Shown here: piece by piece, positions 37,117-44,993 of the stretch | Layout: every line of letters begins with the position of its first letter | Position numbering within the stretch: the stretch's first letter is position 1 | NCBI RefSeq assembly: GCF_011762005.1 | Contig: NZ_JAASQU010000001.1 | Span: forward strand, 372,001 to 436,000 | Direction: 5' to 3' | Source of the DNA: Qipengyuania flava | GTDB lineage: Bacteria; Pseudomonadota; Alphaproteobacteria; Sphingomonadales; Sphingomonadaceae | Length of the DNA stretch: 64,000 bases | The notes under the pieces: model-generated | What the model was told of the DNA's origin: nothing | Seen by the model: only the letters and a program-made list of their open reading frames with translations | Database searches by the model: none | Program-made: the position numbers and the translations under genes

Positions 37117-37842
37117 ATGGATAGCGGAAACAGTTTTCGGCGTGCCGCGCTGTTCGGTTCCAGCGGCGGAATCGGGGCCGCGCTGTGCTCGGCGCTCGCC
37201 GATCGCGATGTCGAAGTATGGGCGGGCAGCCGCGCAGGCCTGTCTCCCGATCCGCGCTGTCACGCGTTTGCCTTCGATCTGGCGCGCGAGGACACGATCG
37301 CGGCAGCGGCGGCGGCCATGGCCGATACGCCTCCCGATCTCGTCATCGTCGCCAGCGGTGTGCTGACACTGGCGGATGGGACCGGGCCCGAACGCAGTTA
37401 CCGGCAAATCGATGCGGACGCGATGGAAGACGCCTTCCGGCTGAACACGATTGGTCCTGCTCTGGTGGCGAAGCACATGCTCCCGCTTCTGCCGCGCGAC
37501 CGGCGTTGCGTCTTCGCGGCGCTGTCGGCGCGCGTCGGCTCGATAACCGACAACCGCCTCGGTGGCTGGCACAGCTATCGCGCCAGCAAGACCGCCCTCA
37601 ACATGCTGCTCAAGAACTTCGCGATCGAGCTGGGGCGGACGCACAGGCAGGCGATCGTCGCAGGCCTGCATCCGGGCACGGTGGATTCGGCGCTCTCTGA
37701 ACCCTTCCAAGCCAATCTGCCCGCGGGGCAACTGACCCGTCCCGCCGATGCCGCCGACAACCTGCTGAACGTCATCGAGGGACTGGCGGTGGCGGACAGC
37801 GGCGGCGTGTTCGACTGGAAAGGCGAGGCCGTTCCCGCCTAG
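37117..37842 (+). CDS. SDR-family oxidoreductase
   Basis: A 241-residue short-chain dehydrogenase/reductase. Nucleotide-binding GSSGGIGAALC near residue 13; catalytic serine in ALSARVGS and YRASK near residue 152. Resembles the CsgA-like/atypical group; substrate unknown. Divergent from sdhB with 214 bp between them. The stop shares CTAG with the convergent ATP-grasp gene. Confidence 0.87.
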   Translation: MDSGNSFRRAALFGSSGGIGAALCSALADRDVEVWAGSRAGLSPDPRCHAFAFDLAREDTIAAAAAAMADTPPDLVIVASGVLTLADGTGPERSYRQIDADAMEDAFRLNTIGPALVAKHMLPLLPRDRRCVFAALSARVGSITDNRLGGWHSYRASKTALNMLLKNFAIELGRTHRQAIVAGLHPGTVDSALSEPFQANLPAGQLTRPADAADNLLNVIEGLAVADSGGVFDWKGEAVPA

Positions 37843-39026
37843 CGGGCCGGCTCGTCCGTCTGTTCGCGTTCGGCGCGCTCAAGATTGAAAGCGAGCAGTT
37901 CGCCATAGCGCTGGCCTGCCAGACCTTTGCGTCCACTGCGCTGTGGCATCAGCACCCCCGGCTTGGCATTGCCCTCGACCACCATTGGCCCGTCGGGCGT
38001 GAAGCCGATATCCCAACCGATAAGCGTGTATTCGGGGAACGCTGTGCTGTGCGCGCGGCAAGCAAGCGCGACGGCAGCCTTCCAGTCGGGCAGTTGCAGA
38101 TCGCTGAAAGCCGCACAGCTGACCGGGTGGCAGTGGTAATCGCCGCCGCCATAGCCCTTGCAGGCGATATCCGCGCGCCCGGTTTCCAGATCGACCGGCA
38201 TGATCAGCCCGCCAGCCTTCATGTTGTCGATCACCGGGCCGCGCAGCGAAGGCACGCGCAGCACGCTGCTGACCAGTTCGGGCTCGCCAGTCTCATTCCG
38301 CATGGTGGTGAGCCGTGCAGTCGCCAGAGCGTCCATTGCATAGTCCGTCAGCGCTGCGTGGTTGCGCAGTGCGTGCTGGATCACCCACACCTGCCGCTTA
38401 TCGACATAGGGCGCGATCGCTTGGGCAAAGGCGGCCTGGTCGGCGATTTCGGACACGGCAGGCGGGAGCAGCGCGACACCTCGGCCGCCTTCGCCATGGG
38501 TGGGCTTGGCAATCAGCGGATGTCGCCGGGCAGGGCGGAAATCATGTACATCGCGGTTGTAAACCGCGTGCACTTCCGGGTGGGGCAATCCATGCGTGGC
38601 GCAGCGGCGATAGAACGCTGCCTTGTCGACCAGCGCGCAGGCACGGCTCCACCCTTTCTGGTTGATAATCTTGTTGAACCCGGCATCTTCGAACCGCCGG
38701 ATATAGTGATCAAGCTCTTCGGCCCGCTCGATCCGGAACAGCGCGATGTCATTGGGATCGACAAAGCGTGCCCGCGCGATTGCCAACGCTTGCCGTTCCC
38801 ACTGCGCGTCCATGCCGTACTTTCGCGCGACAGCACGGGTCCTCGAGGGTAGCCATGCGAAGAAAGCGCGCGCGATGACCCGGTCGAGCGCTTCTCGCGC
38901 CAGCGAGCGGTTGCGACGGCGGCGCGCGTAATGGGCAGCGAAAACCGGGGCGCTTGTTGCGTCGGCCCCTCCGGGGAACAGCGCGAACGCCTTCTTGGCG
39001 TAATAGGCGAACTCGGCGGAGTGCAA
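37839..39026 (-). CDS. ATP-grasp protein (sugar-transfer-associated type)
   Basis: A 395-residue protein of the ATP-grasp family related to sugar-transfer-associated enzymes. ATP-binding lysine/glycine loop LIAKPTHGEGGRGVALL near residue 175, IQHALRNHAALTDY, and the metal-binding end IGWDIGFTPDGPMVVEGNAKPG. It should form an amide or ester bond using ATP. No ATG fits the N-terminus; TTG at 39026 is the likely start with GAGG upstream. It begins 7 bp after the second ATP-grasp gene. Confidence 0.8.
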   Translation of the reverse strand: MHSAEFAYYAKKAFALFPGGADATSAPVFAAHYARRRRNRSLAREALDRVIARAFFAWLPSRTRAVARKYGMDAQWERQALAIARARFVDPNDIALFRIERAEELDHYIRRFEDAGFNKIINQKGWSRACALVDKAAFYRRCATHGLPHPEVHAVYNRDVHDFRPARRHPLIAKPTHGEGGRGVALLPPAVSEIADQAAFAQAIAPYVDKRQVWVIQHALRNHAALTDYAMDALATARLTTMRNETGEPELVSSVLRVPSLRGPVIDNMKAGGLIMPVDLETGRADIACKGYGGGDYHCHPVSCAAFSDLQLPDWKAAVALACRAHSTAFPEYTLIGWDIGFTPDGPMVVEGNAKPGVLMPQRSGRKGLAGQRYGELLAFNLERAEREQTDEPAR

Positions 39027-39033
39027 CGCGGTA

Positions 39034-40104
39034 TCAGACCTCGATCATCTCGCCGCCGACTTCTTCCGGCATGACGGTCGGTGCGAATGGCGTTCGCTCG
39101 GCCTTGATGACGCCCTGCCGGTCCATGCTGTAAGCGGCGATATGTTCGAGCAATTGCTGATGCGTCAGTCCGGCAAGTTGCGCGGCGCCCGAGACGGTCT
39201 TCTTGGACCACAGGTTGCACGACAGGTTCACTTCCATGAACAGGACTTCGCCGGTCGTGGGCGTATAGCGGAATTCGAACCGGCCATAATCGAACGGCCA
39301 CAACTCGGGCAGCATGGCGCGCGTGAATTCGCGGATCTTGCGCGTCATCACCGGATTGCGCATCGCGACCAGTCGCTCTTTGGGTCCTTCGCTCAGCCCG
39401 CGCTTTTCCTCGTAAGAACGGAAATTGCCCTCGTCGCCGGGCATTTCGAAGCGCATGGTCGACAGCAGGATCGGGTCGTCTCCACCGAGTACGGGCACGA
39501 CAACGTCATAGGCGCCCTCGTAGCGTTCGACGATGACGTCGTGGCCTTCGGCATGCAGCTTCGCGATGTCGCGCAGCGCCTGGTCCCAGTCGGTCGGCAT
39601 GGTCACGCCCCAGCTGGCCGAGGAAGCGTTGGGTTTGACCACCAGCCGTTCGAAGGCGAAATCGGGATAGGGAATGTAGAGGCAGCCGCGCCGCGCGATC
39701 AGCCACGGCGCCACGGGCACGCCCCGCGCCACCGCAACGGTCTTCATCAGATGCTTGTCGTCCGACAGGCCGCGCAGGATCGGTGAGGCACCCAGGGCGG
39801 GCAGACCGATCCGCTGTGCGAGCAAGGGGCCGAGCATTTCGCTCATCGGGAAGCCTGCGCGGTTGAGCAGGGTGAAGACGAAGTCGAAATCGGTCTTGTC
39901 GTAGAGCGCGCTGAAGTCGCTTTGCGGGGTGACGTTGAGACCGATCTCGCGCAGTGTGGTCAGCACTTCGTGGTGATAGACCGCATGATTGCCGTCTTCG
40001 CCGTGCAACGCTCCGCCTGCAGCGGCATGTTTGGCCAAAAACAGAATGTTCAGCCGCGCCTTATCGGTCTCGGGAATCGTGAACAGATCGATGGTTTCGC
40101 TCAT
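39034..40104 (-). CDS. D-Ala-D-Ala ligase-like ATP-grasp protein
   Basis: A 356-residue ATP-grasp protein with a pre-ATP-grasp domain (LNILFLAKHAAAGGALHGED), an ATP-binding part (RLVVKPNASSASWGVTM) and a C-terminal metal site FMEVNLSCNLWSKKTV. It is more like D-alanine ligase homologues than true Ddl: there are no mur genes nearby and the catalytic loop differs. Probable peptide- or amide-bond synthetase. It is directly upstream of the other ATP-grasp gene and divergent from a methyltransferase. Confidence 0.78.
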   Translation of the reverse strand: MSETIDLFTIPETDKARLNILFLAKHAAAGGALHGEDGNHAVYHHEVLTTLREIGLNVTPQSDFSALYDKTDFDFVFTLLNRAGFPMSEMLGPLLAQRIGLPALGASPILRGLSDDKHLMKTVAVARGVPVAPWLIARRGCLYIPYPDFAFERLVVKPNASSASWGVTMPTDWDQALRDIAKLHAEGHDVIVERYEGAYDVVVPVLGGDDPILLSTMRFEMPGDEGNFRSYEEKRGLSEGPKERLVAMRNPVMTRKIREFTRAMLPELWPFDYGRFEFRYTPTTGEVLFMEVNLSCNLWSKKTVSGAAQLAGLTHQQLLEHIAAYSMDRQGVIKAERTPFAPTVMPEEVGGEMIEV

Positions 40105-40211
40105 GCGCGCGCCCTTACGCCCGGTCTGTATTCCGGTCACGGAATTTGTGCTTGCCGTGGGGGCGAAAAGCGATAGCCTCGGCATAATCTGCGACCGCGA
40201 GGGAGTTCGCG

Positions 40212-40841
40212 ATGGGATTGAAGCGCTGGTATGATGCGCATGTGATGCCGCGACTGATTACTTGCGCTTGCGGCCAGGAAGGGATCGAGCGTCGCCGCCG
40301 CGAAATCGTACCGCTGGCAAGGGGAAGGGTGCTCGAACTTGGTTGCGGCGGTGGGCTCAACCAGCAATTCTACGAAGCTGGACGGATTAGCGCTTTCGCC
40401 GGGATCGACCCGCATGAGAAACTGCTCGAAGGCGCCCGCGCGCGCGCATCGGCGCATGGATGGGACGTGGACATAAGGGCAGGGGTGGCCGAAGATCTGC
40501 CGTTCGCCACGGGATCGTTCGACACGGTGGTCTGCACTTACACGCTGTGTTCCGTCGAGGATCCCGAACGCGTGCTTGCCGAGGTCCGCCGCGTGCTGGC
40601 CCCGGGTGGGCGCCTGCTGTTTCTCGAACATGGCCGCGCACCCGATCAGGCAGTCGCCCGCTGGCAGGAAAGGATCGAACCGGTGTGGAAGCCGCTGGCG
40701 GGCGGTTGCCATCTGACCCGACCCGTCGGCGCCGCTCTGCGCGCGGCGGGCTTCGCTGTCGAACCGCTGGGGCAGGCCTATCTCAGACAGGCTCCCAAGA
40801 TTATGGGCTGGATGGAATGGGGCGCGGCCCGCAAGGCCTGA
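40212..40841 (+). CDS. Class I SAM-dependent methyltransferase
   Basis: A 209-residue methyltransferase 11-type protein. SAM-binding VLELGCGGGLNQQFY near residue 42, GIDPHEKLLEGARARA, FDTVVCTYTLCSVEDPERVL and the post-motif APGGRLLFLEHGR. Similar to METTL7/phospholipid N-methyltransferase-like proteins. Substrate unknown. It starts 107 bp from the divergent Ddl-like gene and could share its promoter region. Confidence 0.84.
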   Translation: MGLKRWYDAHVMPRLITCACGQEGIERRRREIVPLARGRVLELGCGGGLNQQFYEAGRISAFAGIDPHEKLLEGARARASAHGWDVDIRAGVAEDLPFATGSFDTVVCTYTLCSVEDPERVLAEVRRVLAPGGRLLFLEHGRAPDQAVARWQERIEPVWKPLAGGCHLTRPVGAALRAAGFAVEPLGQAYLRQAPKIMGWMEWGAARKA

Positions 40842-40874
40842 GGGTCGGCCGGCCCCGATGGACCAGCCGACCCT
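40841..40874. terminator. Bidirectional terminator hairpin
   Basis: A 9-bp perfect inverted repeat AGGGTCGGC / GCCGACCCT with a 16-nt loop lies between the stop of the methyltransferase and the stop of rne, two convergent genes. It overlaps the methyltransferase stop codon by one base. No T-run follows, so Rho may be needed. Confidence 0.55.
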
Positions 40875-40888
40875 CGCTGTAGTTTCGC

Positions 40889-43618
40889 CTATTCGTCGCC
40901 GAAAGTGCGCTGCCACCAGCCGCGCTTTGGCTTGGGCGCTTCGGCAGGCGTTTCCGCGCTCTCTTCCACCGCAGGTGCGGGGGCGGGTCCTGCGGCAACC
41001 GGCGTTTCTTCCGGAGCTTCCGGCGCAGCTTTCGGTTCCGCAGGACTGTCGCTTACCGTTTCGGCATCGGCTTTCTTCTTGCGAGGCGCGCGTTTCTTGG
41101 GAGCGGGCTTGGCTTCGGCCTCTGCGTCTACACTGGGCGCATCGCTGTCACCGCCCGATTCCGCTTCGCTCTTCTTCTTGCGAGGCGCACGCTTCTTTGG
41201 TTTGGGCTTTTCTTCGGTCTCGCCGTCTGCCGGGATATCCGTAGCAGCTTCACCGTCAGCCACGGCTTTCTTCTTACGCGGAGCGCGCTTCTTCGGCTTG
41301 GGCTTTTCTTCGCTGTCAGCCGCCGCTTCGGCGGTTTCGGGCGAATCCTCCGGGCCGGCGACAACCGCCATATCCTCGACCACCGCTTCGGAAACCTGTT
41401 CGAGCTGTTCGGCGTCCTCGGCGTTCACCTCGTCCGAACGGCGACCGCGTCCGCGACCGCCGCGGCGGCGGCCGCCGCGACGACGGCGCTTCTTCGAACG
41501 ATCGTCATCTTCGTCGCCTTCGCCGCTCTCACCCTGATCCGCTTCCGCGTTATCGTCCGAATCGTCGCTGTCGTCGCCGTCCAGTTCGTCGTTGCGATCA
41601 CGCGACTTGTTGCGTCCGCGACCACCACGACGGCGGCGGCGCTTCTTGCGCGGGCGATCATCGTCCCCGTCGTCGCTGTCCTCGTCGTCGCTCTCATCGA
41701 CCACTTCGTCTTCGATCTCGTCATCGACGATCGGGTCGAAGCGCGGCGCGTCCTTGGGCTTCGGCCCGTGGCTCGACACCGTCATCTTTGCGCCTTCGTC
41801 CTCGCCTTCGGGGACGACTTCGACGGTCACATGGTAGCGCTGCTCGATTTCCATCAGCTCGGCACGCTTTTCGTTGAGCAGATAAACCGCCGCTTCTGTG
41901 CTCGCTGCAAGGCGGATTACCGAACCCTTGCCCTTGGCCGCTTCGTCCTCGATCAGGCGGAGCGCCGAGAGACCTGCGCTCGACGCGGTGCGCACCAGTC
42001 CGGTGCCGTCGCAATGCGGGCATTCGCGCGTCGTGGCCTCGAGCACGCCAGTGCGCAGTCGCTGCCGGCTCATTTCCATCAGGCCGAAGCTGGAGATACG
42101 ACCGACCTGGATGCGCGCACGATCGTTCTTGAGCGCTTCCTTCATCGCCTTCTCGACCTTGCGCGTGTTGGAGTGGTGCTCCTGGTCGATGAAGTCGATC
42201 ACCACGAGACCGGCCATGTCGCGCAGGCGCAACTGGCGGGCGATCTCGCGCGCGGCTTCGAGATTGGTGTGCAGCGCGGTTTGCTCGATATTGTGCTCCT
42301 TGGTGGAGCGCCCCGAGTTAATGTCGATCGAGACCAGGGCCTCGGTCGGGTTGATCACCAGATAGCCACCCGATTTGAGCTGGACCACGGGATCGTACAT
42401 CGCCTTGAGCTGGTCTTCCGCGCCATAGCGCTGGAACAGCGGCACCGGGTCCGAATACTGCTTAACCCGCCGCGCGTGGCTGGGCATCAGCAGCTTCATG
42501 AACTGCTTGGCCGACTTGTAGCCGTCCTCGCCCTCGACCACGACTTCCTCGATCTCGCGATTGTAGATGTCGCGGATCGCGCGTTTGATGAGGTCGCTGT
42601 CCGAATGGATCAGTGCGGGCGCGCTGGAGGACAGCGTGCGTTCGCGGATTTCGTCCCACAGGCGGGCAAGATAATCGAAATCGCGCTTGATCTCGGGTTT
42701 GGTGCGCGAAAGGCCCGCCGTGCGCACGATGAGGCCCATGGTCCGCGGCAGGCTGAGGTCGCTGACGACCTGCTTGAGACGCTTGCGGTCCGAGGCGCTG
42801 GAAATCTTGCGCGAGATGCCGCCGCCGTGGCTCGAATTGGGCATCAGCACGGTGTAGCGCCCGGCGAGGCTGAGATAGGTGGTCAGCGCGGCGCCCTTGT
42901 TGCCGCGCTCTTCCTTGACGACCTGAACCAGCAATACCTGTCGGCGCTGGATGACGTCCTGGATCTTGTAGCGGCGACGCAGAGCCATGCGCTTGGCGCG
43001 CGCTTCGTCGACTTCCTTGGTCCGCGCGCGGCCCGTGCCCTGGCGGCGGCCACGACCGCGCTTGCCCCGGCCACGACCGCGCGATTTCTCGTCGCCGTCG
43101 CCGTTTTCGGCGTCGTCCTCGGAATCGTCATCGTCATCGTCGTCGCGATCGAGCTGGCCTTCCTCGATCGTGGCGACATCGTCCTTGTCGGACGTGTCGA
43201 CTTCCTCGAGGCCATCTTCGGCGAGATCCTCGGCCAGCGCCTCCGAACTCTCGTCGTCCGCATCGTATTCGTCGCCGGGCATCTCGCCGCGGTCTTCTTC
43301 CTCGTCGCGCAACCGCGCTTCTTCCTCGGCGGCTTCGGCTTCCGCCTCGAGCAACGCTTCGCGGTCTTCCTTGGGAATCTGGTAATAATCGGGATGGATC
43401 TCGCTGAAGGCGAGGAAACCGTGCCGATTGCCGCCGAAATCTACGAAGGCCGCCTGCAGCGACGGTTCGACGCGGGTTACTTTAGCGAGATAGATATTGC
43501 CCTTGATCTGCTTGTGATCGGCAGATTCGAAATCGAATTCCTCAATCCGGTTGCCCTTGAGCACCGCCACCCGGGTTTCTTCCTGGTGGCGCGCATCGAT
43601 TAGCATGCGCGTTGCCAT
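40889..43618 (-). CDS. rne: Ribonuclease E
   Basis: A 909-residue endoribonuclease, the scaffold of the RNA degradosome. N-terminal MATRMLIDARHQEETRVAV and S1 domain (KGNIYLAKVTRVEPSLQAAFVDFG); an acidic insert about residues 90-180; the catalytic DNase I-like part includes VVIDFIDQEHHSNTRKV; the Zn-link is CPHCDGTG. The disordered C-terminal third is acidic/basic with repeats of PKKRAPRKKK (residues ~770-850) and ends PKRGWWQRTFGDE. The N-terminal acidic insert after the S1 domain is long, as is usual in alphaproteobacteria. Confidence 0.95.
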   Translation of the reverse strand: MATRMLIDARHQEETRVAVLKGNRIEEFDFESADHKQIKGNIYLAKVTRVEPSLQAAFVDFGGNRHGFLAFSEIHPDYYQIPKEDREALLEAEAEAAEEEARLRDEEEDRGEMPGDEYDADDESSEALAEDLAEDGLEEVDTSDKDDVATIEEGQLDRDDDDDDDSEDDAENGDGDEKSRGRGRGKRGRGRRQGTGRARTKEVDEARAKRMALRRRYKIQDVIQRRQVLLVQVVKEERGNKGAALTTYLSLAGRYTVLMPNSSHGGGISRKISSASDRKRLKQVVSDLSLPRTMGLIVRTAGLSRTKPEIKRDFDYLARLWDEIRERTLSSSAPALIHSDSDLIKRAIRDIYNREIEEVVVEGEDGYKSAKQFMKLLMPSHARRVKQYSDPVPLFQRYGAEDQLKAMYDPVVQLKSGGYLVINPTEALVSIDINSGRSTKEHNIEQTALHTNLEAAREIARQLRLRDMAGLVVIDFIDQEHHSNTRKVEKAMKEALKNDRARIQVGRISSFGLMEMSRQRLRTGVLEATTRECPHCDGTGLVRTASSAGLSALRLIEDEAAKGKGSVIRLAASTEAAVYLLNEKRAELMEIEQRYHVTVEVVPEGEDEGAKMTVSSHGPKPKDAPRFDPIVDDEIEDEVVDESDDEDSDDGDDDRPRKKRRRRRGGRGRNKSRDRNDELDGDDSDDSDDNAEADQGESGEGDEDDDRSKKRRRRGGRRRGGRGRGRRSDEVNAEDAEQLEQVSEAVVEDMAVVAGPEDSPETAEAAADSEEKPKPKKRAPRKKKAVADGEAATDIPADGETEEKPKPKKRAPRKKKSEAESGGDSDAPSVDAEAEAKPAPKKRAPRKKKADAETVSDSPAEPKAAPEAPEETPVAAGPAPAPAVEESAETPAEAPKPKRGWWQRTFGDE
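41071..41306 (-). repeat. Three-copy coding repeat in RNase E tail
   Basis: Three copies of a ~38-bp unit encoding (K)PKPKKRAPRKKK occur at about 41071-41109, 41169-41208 and 41267-41306, spaced ~98 bp, in frame and separated by acidic linkers. The basic blocks probably bind RNA. Copy number may vary between strains. Confidence 0.8.
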
Positions 43619-44066
43619 GTATATGTCTCCAGCCGCGACGGGGCAGGGGTGAACCTGCAGGCGCGCGGCATATGATGTTGGAAAGTCCGCGGCCCTGTGC
43701 GGGCATCGCGGTTTTTGCGAACCGGCCTAGTCCTGCGTCTGCAGCAGGCCGGGTATTCGTGACTGCGGGAGCGGCCGCGCGCTGTTTCTGCGCTGTCCGA
43801 CCCGACATGGCGACACAGGCAGGTGCCTGTGCTGCGATTGTCGGGGAGTAACGGGCCATGTCCGGCATCAACCTGTATTGCCTTGGGTCGCAACGGATAT
43901 GCCGCAACGACCGGATAAATAACGGAAATTCTCGATGACCCTCTTCGTCGCGGAATGTTCGCGCCGATCGGAGGCACCGGAAACCGATGAACGATCGCTA
44001 GCACCGTGGGTTTCGCACGGCAACCATATTGCGTCACGCGACAACAAAGCCGTAACCATACGGACA
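43619..44066. promoter_or_regulatory. 448-bp divergent region between rne and the amidase
   Basis: No convincing protein gene is present. It must hold promoters for rne (minus) and amidase (plus). GGAGA precedes the rne ATG. A nested inverted repeat lies at 43801-43845 (see separate entry). A second loose repeat, GGTCG ... CGACC, is found near 43887-43914. No clear -35/-10 boxes can be assigned. Confidence 0.6.
43801..43845 (-). other. Nested hairpin in the rne upstream leader
   Basis: Outer arms CCCGACA / TGTCGGG (43801-43807, 43839-43845) enclose an inner perfect inverted repeat CACAGGCAGGTGCCTGTG (43814-43831). As RNA on the rne strand this forms a two-tier stem-loop ~185 nt before the rne start. 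In E. coli the rne leader folds into hairpins used for feedback control, so a similar role is possible. Confidence 0.5.
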
Positions 44067-44930
44067 ATGTCGATCCGCACTCATATTCTGCTGCTGGTGC
44101 TCGCACCGCTTGTGCTGGTCGCGCTGCTGGTGGTGTTTGCGCAGCGTATCCCCGTGCCCGAATTGGGCAGGGGATACGTGCTGCGCGTCGAATTGCCCGA
44201 GGTCGATGCGCCATCTGCATTGCCCGAGATCGCTGGGCGCGAGGGATTGCCGCTGGTGGTAATCGACCCGGGCCACGGCGGCCATGATCCGGGTGCTTCG
44301 GGCCAGGGCTACCAGGAAAAGGCGATCGTTCTTGCACTGGCGCGCGCACTGCGCGACCGGCTCGAAGATGATGGCCAGGTGCGTGTTGCACTGACCCGCG
44401 ACGACGATCGCTATCTCGTCCATGCCGAACGAGTCGATATCGCGCGCCGCCTAGATGCCGACCTGTTCCTGTCGATCCATGCCGATAGTGCCGGCGACGC
44501 GGCAGAGGTGACCGGGGCGAGCATTTATACGCTGTCGAACCAGGCTTCGAGCGAGGCCGCGGCACGCTTTGCCGAACGCGAGAACGCGAGCGACCGACTG
44601 AACGGCGTGGATGTCGGCGGGCAGAGCGATGCGGTGAGCACCATTCTGGTGGAGTTGTCGCAGCGGCGCACGCAGGACCAGTCGGATGCCTTCGCGCGGC
44701 TGATCCGGCGCGAGGGGGAGGGGGCAATCCGCTTCCATCCACAGCCGCGCCGTTCAGCCGCCTTGAAGGTGCTGCGAGCGCCCGATGTTCCCTCGGTCCT
44801 TTTCGAGAGCGGTTTCATCACCAATGAAGACGATGCGGCCCGGCTTGCATCCGCCGAAGGCCAGGCGCGCTTCGCCGAGGTGATGGCGCGCGCAATCCGT
44901 GTCTATTTTGCCCGCCAGCAAGAAAGCTGA
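44067..44930 (+). CDS. N-acetylmuramoyl-L-alanine amidase
   Basis: A 287-residue periplasmic amidase_3 enzyme that cleaves stem peptides from septal peptidoglycan. N-terminal membrane segment/signal (ILLLVLAPLVLVALLVVFA), then zinc motifs VVIDPGHGGHDPG, the glutamate of YQEKAIVLALA, FLSIHADSA and the catalytic end VLFESGFITNEDDAA. It lacks the AMIN domain of AmiC. Start at 44067, in the conserved alphaproteobacterial block rne-amidase-PBP1A-prfB. Confidence 0.92.
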   Translation: MSIRTHILLLVLAPLVLVALLVVFAQRIPVPELGRGYVLRVELPEVDAPSALPEIAGREGLPLVVIDPGHGGHDPGASGQGYQEKAIVLALARALRDRLEDDGQVRVALTRDDDRYLVHAERVDIARRLDADLFLSIHADSAGDAAEVTGASIYTLSNQASSEAAARFAERENASDRLNGVDVGGQSDAVSTILVELSQRRTQDQSDAFARLIRREGEGAIRFHPQPRRSAALKVLRAPDVPSVLFESGFITNEDDAARLASAEGQARFAEVMARAIRVYFARQQES

Positions 44931-44993
44931 GGCAAGCGCGCTGTTCGTTCTGGCGAATTGCAGAATGGCCGTGCTAGAGGCGCTGACAAGATC

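Noticed and set aside
41071-41306. A CRISPR-like array
   Set aside because: The three regular units lie within the rne reading frame, encode PKKRAPRKKK and are separated by in-frame acidic linkers.
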